The translations under genes were made by a program, and so were the position numbers. Below the pieces are notes generated by a model. The model saw nothing but the letters and a program-made list of their open reading frames with translations. It did not search any database and was not told where the DNA came from. From Natronococcus sp. A-GB7 (GTDB lineage: Archaea > Halobacteriota > Halobacteria > Halobacteriales > Natrialbaceae), in the NCBI RefSeq assembly GCF_029688865.1, contig NZ_JARUKV010000017.1, positions 43,615-107,614 on the forward strand: a DNA stretch of 64,000 bases, given 5' to 3'. Shown piece after piece: positions 9,452-18,212 of the stretch; the first letter of the stretch is position 1, and each line of letters opens with the position of its first letter.

Positions 9452-9709
9452 ATGGGTGAAATTCTGTTTCGTAATCTTCAGGGGAAGGTCATCGTCGGCA
9501 CCGACGGCACGACCTTCGGAACGCTGGATACCGTCACGACCGATCCCACCGCCGGCACGCTTGATAACCTGCTGGTCCATCCGGACGACCAGCCCTCGTC
9601 AAGCGCCGCTGTGGACACAGACGGCCGGCTTCGGATTCCGACCAGTACGGTGCAGACGGTGAGCGATCAGATCATCATCGAGACCGACTCAGGGACCGAT
9701 CCACACTGA
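9452..9709 (+). CDS. PRC-barrel domain protein
   Basis: 85 residues, starting at the ATG at 9452 (MGEILFRNLQGKVIVG) just after an AT-rich stretch; the longer upstream frame is low-quality sequence. The whole protein is a PRC-barrel: a leading strand L-Q-G-K-V-I-V-G followed by T-D-G-T-T-F-G-T-L-D-T-V and a second half with G-R-L-R-I-P-T-S-T-V-Q-T-V. In archaea small PRC-barrel proteins belong to the CdpA/CdpB-like division group or to RNA-related functions. This one sits in decayed DNA, so its role is open. It appears intact. Confidence 0.75.
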   Translation: MGEILFRNLQGKVIVGTDGTTFGTLDTVTTDPTAGTLDNLLVHPDDQPSSSAAVDTDGRLRIPTSTVQTVSDQIIIETDSGTDPH

Positions 9710-9983
9710 TCGCGGTCGGTGTCACGTACTAGGGCGTCGGCTCGCTCCTGCCGCCAGCGAATCAGCGCGAACCCCACCCGTTCGGGATGGCCGACTCCGC
9801 CCTGTCGTTTATGCGGCAGGCGCTGCGCTGCAACGCGCTGGGCTTCCAGCAGCGTCGCGACGACGACGAACTGATCGACACTGGGGCGAAGTGCGGTACC
9901 GGCCCGAGCCAGCCCGCACCTGTTGGCCACCGTCCGATTTCGCTAGACGGCGATCGACGGGGACCGATGTCTGGGACTAACTA
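9710..9983. other. Short intergenic stretch without a supported gene
   Basis: No convincing coding sequence. A minus-strand reading near 9730-9900 (with L-L-E-A-Q-R-V-A-A-Q-R) has no recognised family. The stretch ends where similarity to the coiled-coil gene starts. Confidence 0.35.
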
Positions 9984-10138
9984 CTCGAGCTCTCGAAACC
10001 CTGCCTCGCGGTCCACCGAAACACCCCCGGAGAACGGGCTCTCCTCCACCGAACGGCGGCTCGTCTTTCCGACCGACGCTATCGTCCCTGGCGAAAGCTC
10101 TACGACACCGGAGATCGCCGACGTCCACGGGGAGAGCT
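9984..10138 (+). pseudogene. 3' remnant of the coiled-coil protein gene (copy at 16749-17723)
   Basis: About 155 bases match the end of the intact gene at 16749-17723: the protein reading E-R-R-L-V-F-P-T-D-A-I-V-P-G-E-S and P-E-I-A-D-V-H-G-E corresponds to E-R-R-V-V-L-P-T-D-A-D-I-P-G-E-S and P-E-T-A-D-V-H-G-G. Everything before this is missing. Within about 20 bases it runs into the second ligase fragment, so two unrelated gene ends have been joined. Confidence 0.75.
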
Positions 10139-10157
10139 CGCTCGCTCCCCAGCGAGA

Positions 10158-10531
10158 CGCTCGAGCGCCTCGCCCAGGATCCGCTGCTCGGGATCGGCTT
10201 TGCGGACACCGCCGCGGAGATCGATGGTCCAGAGGGCCGCACAACGCCTCCAGCTCCCCCTGCTGAGCACGGGCATCATCGCCGGCAGTCTCTATCTGGG
10301 CGCGCCCGTCGACGCGCTGGGCCAGGGGATTCGCAGGCGGTGGACGCCCTGGACCGCTTCGTCGTCGGGCTCACGGTGGCGATCTTCCTGTATATGGGGT
10401 TCGAGTCGCTGTTTCTCGGCGGGCTCAGCCCCTCGTCGATCAGGCTGGGGATCTGTCTCGGCCTCCTGCTGTACTCGCCCGCGGAGGACGGGCCGGTCAC
10501 CGATCTGCGATCGAAGTTCGTCATCCGGTAG
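10158..10531 (+). pseudogene. C-terminal fragment of an O-antigen-ligase/polymerase-like gene (copy 2, frameshifted)
   Basis: The DNA matches the end of the full gene at 26702-27928 and copy 1, beginning at the same internal point (T-L-E-R-L-A-Q-D-P). Small length changes around 10222-10340 break the frame; it is restored for the last 60 residues (V-V-G-L-T-V-A-I-F-L-Y to the end D-L-R-S-K-F-V-I-R). The G-P-H-N-S-Y loop is destroyed. The 3' flank stays similar to the full-length locus, and a CPxCG zinc-finger gene follows about 310 bases later, as at 28249. Confidence 0.8.
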
Positions 10532-10844
10532 TTCTTTTTGAACCAGTTGTCACGAGTGTCATGACCGCTCGAGCGGTCGACACTGAACATCGCCGGCCAC
10601 AACCCTCTCTCACCGACATGGGCGGATCGTCCCACCGATGCCACCCGAACCAGGATCGCTGACTCCGAGCGACGCCCGTCGCGACGGCGGGGGTCAGCAC
10701 ATCCGATTCGCTCGAGTCCGCAAACGACGGCCGAACTGTGCCGATCGGGACGCTGGCCGTCCGCTCGACGGTCGCTGCGACAGGTTCGAGCCAACACATG
10801 ATCGGAGATACAGTTATGACAGTCGCACCCAAAGACATGTCAGT

Positions 10845-11000
10845 ATGTCCCAGCCGGTTCCCTCACAGTGTCCCGAATGTGGCGCCGTGGAGATCCACGT
10901 GGCGAAAGTCTCGCCAAACGACCACGACCGGGGCGAGGCGTGGGCGACGCGTGCGGCCTGTGAGGCCTGCGAGGAGTACGTCGAGTCGACTGAGTCCTGA
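10845..11000 (+). CDS. Small CPxCG zinc-finger protein
   Basis: 51 residues starting MSQPVPSQCPECG and continuing with a second pair C-E-A-C near the end. The two C-x2-C knuckles suggest one zinc site; the middle carries the conserved S-P-N-D-H-D-R-G-E-A-W-A-T-R. Small one-domain zinc-finger proteins of this type are abundant in haloarchaea and some affect motility or biofilm, but this one has no known role. Similar genes are at 43521 (intact) and 19751 and 28249 (broken), always close to envelope genes or their fragments. About 50 bases before the start are also conserved with the 28249 copy. Confidence 0.7.
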   Translation: MSQPVPSQCPECGAVEIHVAKVSPNDHDRGEAWATRAACEACEEYVESTES

Positions 11001-12222
11001 CCCTCCGAGTCCATCAGGGCCGGAAGCTGATCGCCTGTCTCACCGTCAGGTAGGCGCCCAAGAGCCGGACGAAGGTGGAGCCTCAGGCCCCTGCCCGCCG
11101 CACCCACGAGCCGAGAGAGATCAGTAGCGGGACCGACACCGAGCGCACACTCACCTCATTGTTCGGGTCCTCCGGCCGAGTTTCGCATCGCCGTGTTTCG
11201 GCGGATCCTGCCTCGCCTCGATCACACCGGGCCTGCTATTGTCCGCATCCGATGCCGATAGGCCTCGAGGACGGCGTTCGTCGATCACCGCGCTCGCAGT
11301 GCGCGACTTCGAGGAGCCTGTCCGCCTCGAGTCGGCAGCCACGAGTGGGTGTCTCGCAACCGGTCGACGTGGCGCCCCCTTCTTTCCAGTGTCCGACGGC
11401 CCCTCGCTTGCGGCGGGCACCACGCCGAGTGGAGTTCTCGTGAGTTCCCCTCGAGCGGGCGCCCTCCCGTCGCATGTCACGGGACCGAGCCCCCGAGTCG
11501 GTCCACCGCGGGCTCGAGTACCAACACGGCGTTATATACCACTTCCACACCACTTTCACACCGGCATCTCTCTCCCCCTCGAGACTGCGAACTCAAGGCC
11601 CACGACCCGAGAACGGAGTCGAGAGCTGACATCGCATACGGTCACGCCTCGCCCGTCAGCGCACGTCACGACTCGAGTCCCACGGAACTCGAGGCAACAC
11701 CAACACGATCGTCGCTCGAGGCGAGCACACGGGAAGCCGCCGTGGCGCAGGGTCCGATGGGGTCCGCGGGGACGCCTCCGCCAGCCGAGACGGGGGCCGA
11801 CGACTCGTCCAACTCGGGGATGAGCCACACTCGACGGTCGCGACGACCGCCTCGATCTCTCACACCGCGAGCGCCGCTGGGATGCGGACAGCCCGTTTCG
11901 AGCGCACAGGCAGCAACCGAGCCGCCGCTGGGTGGGTTCGTCCCTCGCGCTCGTTTTCGCTCACGTCGACGATGCGGGCCGCGAACCAGGCGCGGAGACG
12001 GCGTTCCTGAATCGGACGCGTGGCCGGCGCATCGTAGTTGATCGCGCGACTTTCGAGGGCCCGGTTGACCGCTTCCTACCCGCCGGCCGGTGTGGCCGCA
12101 CGGAACCCCATACCGCGAGGCACTGGCGCGGACTCGATGGCGGGCCTCCTCGCCCGGCTCCACGACGACCCCCGTCACCCGGGCGGAACCTTCTTGTAAT
12201 ACGCTGTAGTACGTTGTATACG
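11001..12222. other. 1.2 kb GC-rich stretch without a supported gene
   Basis: Many overlapping frames stay open because of the high GC content, but none has a clean start, the acidic composition of neighbouring proteins or a recognisable motif. The many CTCGAG-type words give it a worn, non-coding look. The last 30 bases (around 12195-12222) turn AT-rich and probably hold the promoter of the toxin-antitoxin pair. Confidence 0.5.
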
Positions 12223-12525
12223 ATGCCCTCGATCAGCGCCCGCGTACCCGACGACGACGAGGAGACCCTGGAGGAAGTCGCCGAGCTGCTGGACGAGGAC
12301 AAGAGCACGGTCATCCGCAAAGCGCTCCGCGAAGGGCTTGCGGAGCTCCGGATTCGACGCGCCGTCGAGCAGTATCAGACCGGCGAGATCTCGACGAACC
12401 AGGCGGCCCGGATCGCGGGTGTGAGCGTTGCCGACTGGCTCGAAATCGCCCGTGACCGGAATCTGACGAGCCAGCTCTCGCCCGACGATCTCGCCGCCGA
12501 CGTCGACAGCGCGCGCGAGCTATGA
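12223..12525 (+). CDS. UPF0175-type ribbon-helix-helix antitoxin
   Basis: 100 residues beginning MPSISARVPDDDEETL. The N-terminal half is a ribbon-helix-helix with E-D-K-S-T-V-I-R-K-A-L-R-E-G. The second half (T-G-E-I-S-T-N-Q-A-A-R-I-A-G-V-S-V-A-D-W-L-E-I) is the helix-turn-helix-like segment of the UPF0175 family, partner of PIN toxins. Its stop overlaps the start of the PIN gene as ATGA, so the two are translationally coupled. It would neutralise the PIN toxin and bind the operon promoter. The start was chosen because an AT-rich promoter-like stretch ends just before it. Confidence 0.85.
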   Translation: MPSISARVPDDDEETLEEVAELLDEDKSTVIRKALREGLAELRIRRAVEQYQTGEISTNQAARIAGVSVADWLEIARDRNLTSQLSPDDLAADVDSAREL

Positions 12526-13040
12526 CGCACATCTACGTCGATGCAACGACGCTCATTGCGCTCGGAACGGTCGGTGAACTCGACCTGCTCACGTCTCTCA
12601 CTGGACCGCTTGTCGTTCTGCCCGCGATTCGAGACGAAGTCACGACCGAACCGGCCAGGACGACCCTCGAGCGACTGTGCGATCGGGACACGGTCGAGAC
12701 GACGTTTCCGACGGACGCAAGCGATGACGAGCAGGCCCAAGCGATCCTGGATGAGCCCGCAGTGAACGGCGACGTCCGCCTGATCGCGGCGGTGCTTGCT
12801 CACACCGACGCGGACGAGCCGGTCGCGGTCGTCTCCGATGATCGTCGCGTGCGAACCGTCGCCCGTGGCCTCGGGGCAACGGTGACCGGCACGATTGGCG
12901 TGCTCGTCAGGGCGGTTGAGGAGGGTCTGTCCGAAGATGACGCGAAGACGATCGTTCGTCGGCTCGACGACCACGGCCTGCACATGACCGCCGAACTGCG
13001 AGCGACGGCGATCGACCTCATCGAATCTGCCGCCGAGTGA
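12522..13040 (+). CDS. PIN-domain toxin (DUF3368-like)
   Basis: 172 residues. The first acidic residue of the PIN active site is in M-T-H-I-Y-V-D-A-T-T-L, others are in the D-E-V segment near residue 38 and in D-V-R-L-I-A-A-V and V-V-S-D-D-R-R-V towards the C-terminus. These are expected to bind Mg for RNA cleavage. Genes of this kind pair with UPF0175 antitoxins, and the ATGA overlap with the upstream RHH gene supports this. The C-terminal 35 residues extend the domain. The frame is intact. Confidence 0.85.
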   Translation: MTHIYVDATTLIALGTVGELDLLTSLTGPLVVLPAIRDEVTTEPARTTLERLCDRDTVETTFPTDASDDEQAQAILDEPAVNGDVRLIAAVLAHTDADEPVAVVSDDRRVRTVARGLGATVTGTIGVLVRAVEEGLSEDDAKTIVRRLDDHGLHMTAELRATAIDLIESAAE

Positions 13041-13082
13041 CGATGCAGCGGCGTTAGACACCAGCGCGCTGGCTGACTTCCT

Positions 13083-13268
13083 CGTCGCTATCGGACGGCA
13101 GAACACGACCTCGTCGCCTCTCGCGCTCTGGACCCGGCTATCGAGCCGGAGGTCGACCTCCAATAATTCGTTGCTGACGAGCCAGACCGACAGCGAGATC
13201 CCGCGTCGGAGCTTTCCCTCGCCGCGCAGCAGTCGGTAGAAAAAGTCGCTGGGGTCGTCGTTCGAATC
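13083..13268 (-). pseudogene. Internal fragment of an orc1/cdc6 gene
   Basis: About 62 codons read without stop as D-S-N-D-D-P-S-D-F-F-Y-R-L-L-R-G-E-G-K-L and on through S-V-W-L-V-S-N-E-L to D-S-R-V-Q-S-A. This matches the sensor-1 region (about residues 155-222) of the intact initiator at 13765-15015. Neither the ATP-binding N-terminus nor the winged-helix C-terminus is attached, so it cannot act as an initiator. Confidence 0.85.
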
Positions 13269-13369
13269 GTGGGCGAAAGAGAAACGTCGTCGGGGGCCGG
13301 GTCCGATCCGTTCAGATTCGAGACTAGCGTCGGATCACGCCCCCGTGCGGGTAGGACCCCCAGGTCTCT

Positions 13370-13456
13370 TTACTCCTCACTGTTTGCCCCCAGCCACGTC
13401 GACTCGTTCGCGGAGCGTTTTACGATGTCGCGCGCCCACTGTGGCTCGAGCGTGAC
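13370..13456 (-). pseudogene. C-terminal fragment of an orc1/cdc6 gene
   Basis: The last 28 codons (V-T-L-E-P-Q-W-A-R-D-I-V to N-S-E-E and stop) correspond to the end of the intact Orc protein (T-T-F-E-P-Q-W-V-R-D-N-I to N-N-E-E). Similarity is lost upstream. On the minus strand this end piece lies before the internal piece at 13083-13268, the reverse of gene order, so the two remnants are not one simple decayed copy. Confidence 0.75.
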
Positions 13457-13764
13457 CGACCCCTTCTCGAGCACGACGGACGGGATCGGAAAGCCCGACG
13501 AACAACCGCCAACCGTTTTGGCTCCCGGTTTGCTGTCGCTCGAGAAATCGGCAGAGGTCGGAGAGACCCGCGATCACGGCCTCCAGAGCGAAGCCCACAT
13601 GCGGATCCGCATATCGGTATGAACGGATTCGTTTCCGGCGGGAAAACCCTCGAATCGGTCGACTCCACTGATCGGAGACGGTAGAGAGAACCCGCGCCTC
13701 CAACCGGGCCCCGAAACTGGCGCCAGACTGCGACGCGTCGTACGGGCAGACTCTCAAACCCCGT

Positions 13765-15015
13765 TCACTCCTCGTTGTTTTCATCCGTAGATGTCGACTT
13801 GTCGATATAGGGGTCGATATTATCACGCACCCACTGTGGCTCGAACGTCGTCTTGATCTGCTTGACCCGGCCCTCCCGGCCTCGAGAGTCGATCCAGGTC
13901 TCGACTAACCCCATCGTCTCGAGGTCGGTCACCACGCCTCGAACGGCACGCTCCCCGAGATCGAGGTTATCGGAAAACGTCTGGCTTTGGAGAAACACGT
14001 TGACGTCGGCCGTCGTTACGGGCTGTTTGATCGATGTTTCTTCAGCCCACGTGAGAGCATCCGTCTTCTCTTCATCAAACCCGGTAACGGCCATCAGCAC
14101 CAGAAAATGATTAATTGGCAGATCGAGCAGTTTCGAGACGGTCGCCTCGCGGTCGGTCTCCTCAAGGTTCGCGTCGACACACTCCCGCGTAACCTGGTCG
14201 AGGTCCCGTTCGCTCGCGGTCTCGCCGGCTTGACGAAACAGCGTCAGTGCTTTCCTGGCGTCTCCCCAGCGCTGGGCTGCCTTCGCTATGCCGTACGCAC
14301 AGACGTCGTTGGAGATCGCTCCCGGCCGAAAGGCCCGCTCGAGCCTCGGCTCGAGAATCGTAGCCAGTTCATCCGACCCATACGGTGGGAAAAAGACCGC
14401 CTCGTCACTCATCGCGCTCTCGACACGGCTGTCCAAGCGCAGATCGACCTCGACTAGCTCGTTGCTCACCAACCAAACGGAGAGATTAATCCCCCGTTTG
14501 AGCTTCCCCTCGCCGCGCAGCAGTCGGTAGAAAAAGTCGCTGGGCTCGTAGTTCGAGTCGTGCTGGACGTGATCGATCTCGTCCAGAATCAGGACCGTCC
14601 ACTCCGGATACCCCTCGAGGGCATCCCAGATTCCCTCGAACACGCCGTCCAACCCTTCGTAGGCGCCTTTCTTTTCGCCGGTGAGTTCGAACAGGATCTC
14701 GTTGGCGGCGCTAAACAGCGTTCGACACTCCTTCAGATTCACGTACTCGACGGCAACCGCGTCGGTTCGACTGGCGAACTCTTGACAGACCCGCCGCGTC
14801 GACAGCGTCTTGCCGGTGCCGGGCGGGCCGTGGATCGTCACCGTCGGCGGTAAATACCCCTCATGGACGCCGGCGAGCAGCGACGCCAGCTCGCGTTCCT
14901 GGGCGTCGCGGGCGTGGATCTCGTCGGGTTCGGCGAGGGGATCGAGCGCGCCCTTCTCACGAAAGAGGCTCTCGTCGGCTGTCACCTCGTCGAAGAGCTC
15001 ATCATACTTGCCCAT
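13765..15015 (-). CDS. Orc1/Cdc6 family replication initiator
   Basis: 416 residues starting MGKYDELFDEV. The AAA+ domain shows Walker A G-P-P-G-T-G-K-T at about 63-70, Walker B L-I-L-D-E-I-D near 148, sensor 1 V-W-L-V-S-N-E, and arginine-containing G-D-A-R-K-A-L-T-L for sensor 2. A winged-helix domain fills the C-terminal third. Such proteins bind origin repeats and load the MCM helicase. In haloarchaea extra orc genes mark secondary origins, plasmids and integrated elements, and the surrounding TA pairs and repressor genes support that here. I saw no clear origin repeats in the 300 bases upstream. Confidence 0.93.
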   Translation of the reverse strand: MGKYDELFDEVTADESLFREKGALDPLAEPDEIHARDAQERELASLLAGVHEGYLPPTVTIHGPPGTGKTLSTRRVCQEFASRTDAVAVEYVNLKECRTLFSAANEILFELTGEKKGAYEGLDGVFEGIWDALEGYPEWTVLILDEIDHVQHDSNYEPSDFFYRLLRGEGKLKRGINLSVWLVSNELVEVDLRLDSRVESAMSDEAVFFPPYGSDELATILEPRLERAFRPGAISNDVCAYGIAKAAQRWGDARKALTLFRQAGETASERDLDQVTRECVDANLEETDREATVSKLLDLPINHFLVLMAVTGFDEEKTDALTWAEETSIKQPVTTADVNVFLQSQTFSDNLDLGERAVRGVVTDLETMGLVETWIDSRGREGRVKQIKTTFEPQWVRDNIDPYIDKSTSTDENNEE

Positions 15016-15324
15016 CGGGTGTCCGTGCTCGTACTAACTGTGTAACCACAATGAACGTATCGCCCGCACGACGGTTGATATGAGCCTACCGCAGTGCTGG
15101 GAGCTGCGGGCAGTGGCAGATGTTCGTTCTCACTGGCAACTCGAGCTAAGTGGCCGTTCGTACTGCGTGTTGGAACTGATACACTCAAGACAGGGAACGA
15201 TCTAGTTACGCTCTTGTGCCGTCGAAGGGCATTTGAGCGACTGGAGAGCAACTAGTGCTGAACTGTATGATCAGTACGCGTCAAGGGGATCGTGCTGACG
15301 CAGCCGAATTTCCGCCGCTCGTCC
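15016..15324. other. Upstream region of orc1/cdc6, possible origin but no repeats recognised
   Basis: About 310 bases between the orc start and the HTH gene. Haloarchaeal origins often lie here and carry inverted origin-recognition-box repeats with G-runs; reading both strands I found no convincing pair. It also holds the orc promoter, whose position I could not fix. Confidence 0.3.
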
Positions 15325-15726
15325 TCATCTCTGGTCCATCTCTTCGAGAAGGGCGCCCATTCGATCCTGTTCGGGCGTGAAATCGACTTCGGGGGTGAGT
15401 TCCTCCTCGCGGTTGAGCGTCCGCGTGAGTTCCTTTCGGATCCGAAGCTCGAGGTCCAGCGCCTCGGCCTCCCGGGCCTCCCCCGCCATCTGCTGTAACC
15501 GGTGGCGGTTCTCCTGGAGTGCGAGCAAGGCCGACGCCTCGTGGACCTCCCGCGCCCGATAGAGCTTCGGCAGCCACTCCTCTATCGTCGTGAGGTCGTT
15601 ACGAATCGTGTCTTCGGTCACCTCGTACTCGTCGGCCAGTTCGGTGCTGACTTCTGAGTAGGTGTCTCCCTCGAGGATGTAGCGTTTCCAGAGCGTATGC
15701 CGTCGAACGCGGAGTTCCGAGTGCAT
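15325..15726 (-). CDS. Helix-turn-helix protein of unknown function
   Basis: 133 residues starting MHSELRVRRHTLWKRY. Residues about 18-50 (G-D-T-Y-S-E-V-S-T-E-L-A-D-E-Y and V-T-E-D-T-I-R-N-D-L) form a helix-turn-helix, followed by a long charged, probably coiled-coil helix (R-E-V-H-E-A-S-A-L-L-A-L-Q-E-N-R-H-R-L-Q-Q) and an acidic tail. The layout resembles phage small-terminase-like or DNA-binding proteins of haloarchaeal mobile elements, but I do not recognise the family. It lies on the same strand upstream of orc, consistent with an integrated plasmid or virus. Confidence 0.6.
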   Translation of the reverse strand: MHSELRVRRHTLWKRYILEGDTYSEVSTELADEYEVTEDTIRNDLTTIEEWLPKLYRAREVHEASALLALQENRHRLQQMAGEAREAEALDLELRIRKELTRTLNREEELTPEVDFTPEQDRMGALLEEMDQR

Positions 15727-16223
15727 GTGATCTCACCGTGGGACTCGCCGTTGGCTCCCTCTGTTGTGGCCCCACGGCCGACGGGAGCGGGCCACGATCC
15801 TGTTGGCGAGCCACCACGACGCGCTACACCAATCACACAGAAAAAGCTTCCATCGAATCGGTAGCTCCGTCGTACAGTCACCTGCCGTGAGTGACCGCCC
15901 GCTCGAACCGCTGTGGAGAACGGCGGCTGGGGAATCGCTTCGAGCCGAACCGGAGCCGGGCACCGGCTCCCATCCGAGACGACACCATCGTTCATACCGG
16001 GGGATGGCCGGCCCAGTACCTCCAGTACTCGAGCGTAGAAGCCGACATGGCTGGTCGATTCGCAGCAGCGATCGCTGTGGCCGGAACGGTGGTCTCCCGA
16101 TGGGACGGCAGTGGCGTCGCTTCTCGGGCCGCTCAAACGGGCGGTCGACTGGTACCGACAGCACTGCTCAGCCGACGGTGCTCTCTCTTGTCCCACCATG
16201 GGGGAGCACTGAACAGACTCGAG
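15727..16223. other. Non-coding stretch with a possible 3' end of a sugar-epimerase gene
   Basis: No intact gene is supported. Around 16132-16160 the bases reading V-D-W-Y-R-Q-H closely match the end of the epimerase at 21218-22150 (V-E-W-Y-R-Q-H before its stop). This short match suggests that a fragment of such a gene once lay here. Confidence 0.4.
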
Positions 16224-16523
16224 TCAGTTTTCGAGTTCGCTCACGTCGAGTTCACCCTCGAGGTAGGCGATTCCCAGATCGGTCACACGATAGTAGCCGC
16301 GTTTCGCATCGGTTTTTTCGAGCAGCCCAGCCTCAGCGAGGACGTTCATTCGCCGCGAAATCGTGTTCTGGCTCCGATCCAACACAGCCAACTCTTCAAC
16401 CAAATTATACCAGACTGCGGTCGGCGGGAGCGAGATCCGGTGGCCCGTGCTCGTCTCGAGTTCCTGTAGGTACTCCAGAATTGCATCGTCAGCCTCGTTC
16501 ATCCACGAGACACGGGCTCGCAT
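16224..16523 (-). CDS. PhiH1-repressor-like winged-helix protein
   Basis: About 99 residues from MRARVSWMNEADDAIL. The winged helix contains L-D-R-S-Q-N-T-I-S-R-R-M-N-V-L-A-E-A-G-L-L-E and then the wing K-R-G-Y-Y-R-V-T-D-L-G. This is the pattern of the haloarchaeal virus PhiH1 repressor family. It would bind DNA as a small repressor. The frame extends upstream through unlikely sequence, so I chose the ATG at 16521-16523. It is close to the orc and coiled-coil genes and fits a resident mobile element. Confidence 0.75.
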   Translation of the reverse strand: MRARVSWMNEADDAILEYLQELETSTGHRISLPPTAVWYNLVEELAVLDRSQNTISRRMNVLAEAGLLEKTDAKRGYYRVTDLGIAYLEGELDVSELEN

Positions 16524-16748
16524 ACTCCGGATCTCTCTCGTCCGGCGATTAACTGCACCGACTCGATCCGAACCTGAGCTATCTGGCCCAGCAATGAGCC
16601 ATACAATCCAGAGTACTAAGTGGGTAGACGAGAACTCTCCTGTAAGGGACGCTATACGCGGATCCAACGCTCGCGCGTTTTGGAAGATAGCGGATCGGTG
16701 CTGGAGACACCGAGTCCGCGAGAAGCTCCCGTATCCACCTACGGAAGC

Positions 16749-17723
16749 ATGAGTACGGACGATTCACGGGGTAATCAAACTCCCGACCGACAGCACGCAG
16801 CGACCGACCAGCCAACCCTCGAGACGGTCCTCGCGGAACTCCGCGAGCTTCGAGCGGACAACGACCGCCTCGCCGATCGTGTGACCGAACTCGAGGAGCA
16901 CGTCGACGACCTCGAGACCGAACGCGATCGACTGACCGAGCGCCTCGAGCGCCACGAGTCCACGCTCAACGAACAGCAGTCGACCCTCGAGACACACGAC
17001 TTAACCCTCGAGCGACTGGAGACGACCACCGACGAACTCGAGACGACCACCGACAACGTCAAAGCCCTCACCGAAGCCACCAGAAACCGCACGGGTGCGA
17101 ACAAAACTCGAATCGAGGAGCTCCAGGCACGCGAACTCGAGAAGGGTGCCCATCTTCGTGACTCGAACGTCGACGAACACGACCTCGACCTCGAGGACGA
17201 CTACCTCGAGCGACTCACCAAATCCGACGGTCACGCCTACTTTCGACTTCCTGATTCGGACGACCCCCTCGATCGGACCGACACCACACTTGCCCACGGC
17301 GATCTCCTCCCGATTCAACAACTTGCCCGATTGGACGAGGACATGCGTCGATCGACCACCAACTCACTCCCCACGCGACTCGCCGCGAAGCTCTGGACGG
17401 CTCGGACCGACTCGACCGTCGGCGACGATCCCTGGGAGACGGGCTGCAAGACCGTCCGCGAGTACGTCACCGCCGGCGACCTGAAACACTGGATCCGGCG
17501 CCAGGAGGACGGCGTCAGCGACAGCTACGCCAAGAAATTGGTCTCGCGGACGATCGACGCCGTGCTCGAGCTCTCGAAGCACCGCCTCGCGGTCCACCGG
17601 AAGAGCCAGCGCAAGAACGGGCTCTCATACACCGAACGGCGGGTGGTCCTGCCAACCGACGCCGACATCCCAGGCGAAAGCACCGCCACACCGGAGACAG
17701 CCGACGTCCACGGAGGGAGCTAG
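16749..17723 (+). CDS. Coiled-coil protein of unknown function (intact copy)
   Basis: 324 residues starting MSTDDSRGNQTPDRQ. Residues about 25-120 are a long coiled coil with leucine heptads (L-E-E-H-V-D-D-L-E-T-E-R-D-R-L-T). A compact domain with R-L-P-D-S-D-D-P-L-D-R-T, A-H-G-D-L-L-P-I-Q-Q-L-A-R-L and G-C-K-T-V-R-E-Y follows, then a helical stretch and the C-terminal E-R-R-V-V-L-P-T-D-A. I do not recognise the family. The small helical module after G-C-K-T-V-R-E-Y-V could bind DNA. Two broken copies (9984-10138 and 19055-19645) show that the gene has been duplicated here, as expected for a mobile-element or plasmid gene. Confidence 0.7.
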   Translation: MSTDDSRGNQTPDRQHAATDQPTLETVLAELRELRADNDRLADRVTELEEHVDDLETERDRLTERLERHESTLNEQQSTLETHDLTLERLETTTDELETTTDNVKALTEATRNRTGANKTRIEELQARELEKGAHLRDSNVDEHDLDLEDDYLERLTKSDGHAYFRLPDSDDPLDRTDTTLAHGDLLPIQQLARLDEDMRRSTTNSLPTRLAAKLWTARTDSTVGDDPWETGCKTVREYVTAGDLKHWIRRQEDGVSDSYAKKLVSRTIDAVLELSKHRLAVHRKSQRKNGLSYTERRVVLPTDADIPGESTATPETADVHGGS

Positions 17724-18212
17724 CCGCGCCTCGAGCACACACACTCGACGCCCGACGACCACGCTTGAGCGAGCACGCACACGCTCAGGACATCACACTC
17801 CCACACCGAACGCCGTTCGTACGACGGGACGAGTAGCCGAGGGACCGTCCTCGATCGGTCGTCGTCGGTCCACACTCGAGACGTTCCCCACACGGTCGTC
17901 CGAGGACACCAGCTGTCACCGGACGAGCTCCCCCACACGCGTTGCAGTCGACTCGCGGCTCCGCGTGCGGCTCAACTCGAGGCGCCGTTCCGGGCTAACT
18001 CATGATGTCGGCGTCCAGTCTTGGCGACCCGTCTCGAGACACCCGACCGTCGTCCGAGAACGTCGGCCCGGTCATCGATCTGTGATCGAGGTGCCACGTT
18101 CCGGGGCCGGGACGACCAGCCGCGAGCATGGCGATTCCGCACTCGCACGTAGGAACGGAACCGACGCTCCCGGCGCCGATCGCGTTCGCTACGCGAAACG
18201 AGAGTGAGCGGT
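17724..18212. other. Intergenic stretch after the coiled-coil gene
   Basis: About 490 bases without a supported gene. The first 100 bases (words such as CGAGCACGCACACGCTCA around 17770) resemble the flank of the truncated copy near 19665-19690, so the duplicated unit extends past the stop codon. A small palindrome lies at about 18184-18200. Confidence 0.4.

Noticed and set aside
11239..12178. Several overlapping frames in the 11-12 kb stretch
   Set aside because: All are arginine-, serine- or proline-rich with no acidic bias, motif or plausible start; they look like open frames due to GC content.
15016..15324. Replication origin upstream of orc1/cdc6
   Set aside because: Expected by position, but I could not find paired origin-recognition-box repeats on either strand; a computed repeat search would decide.
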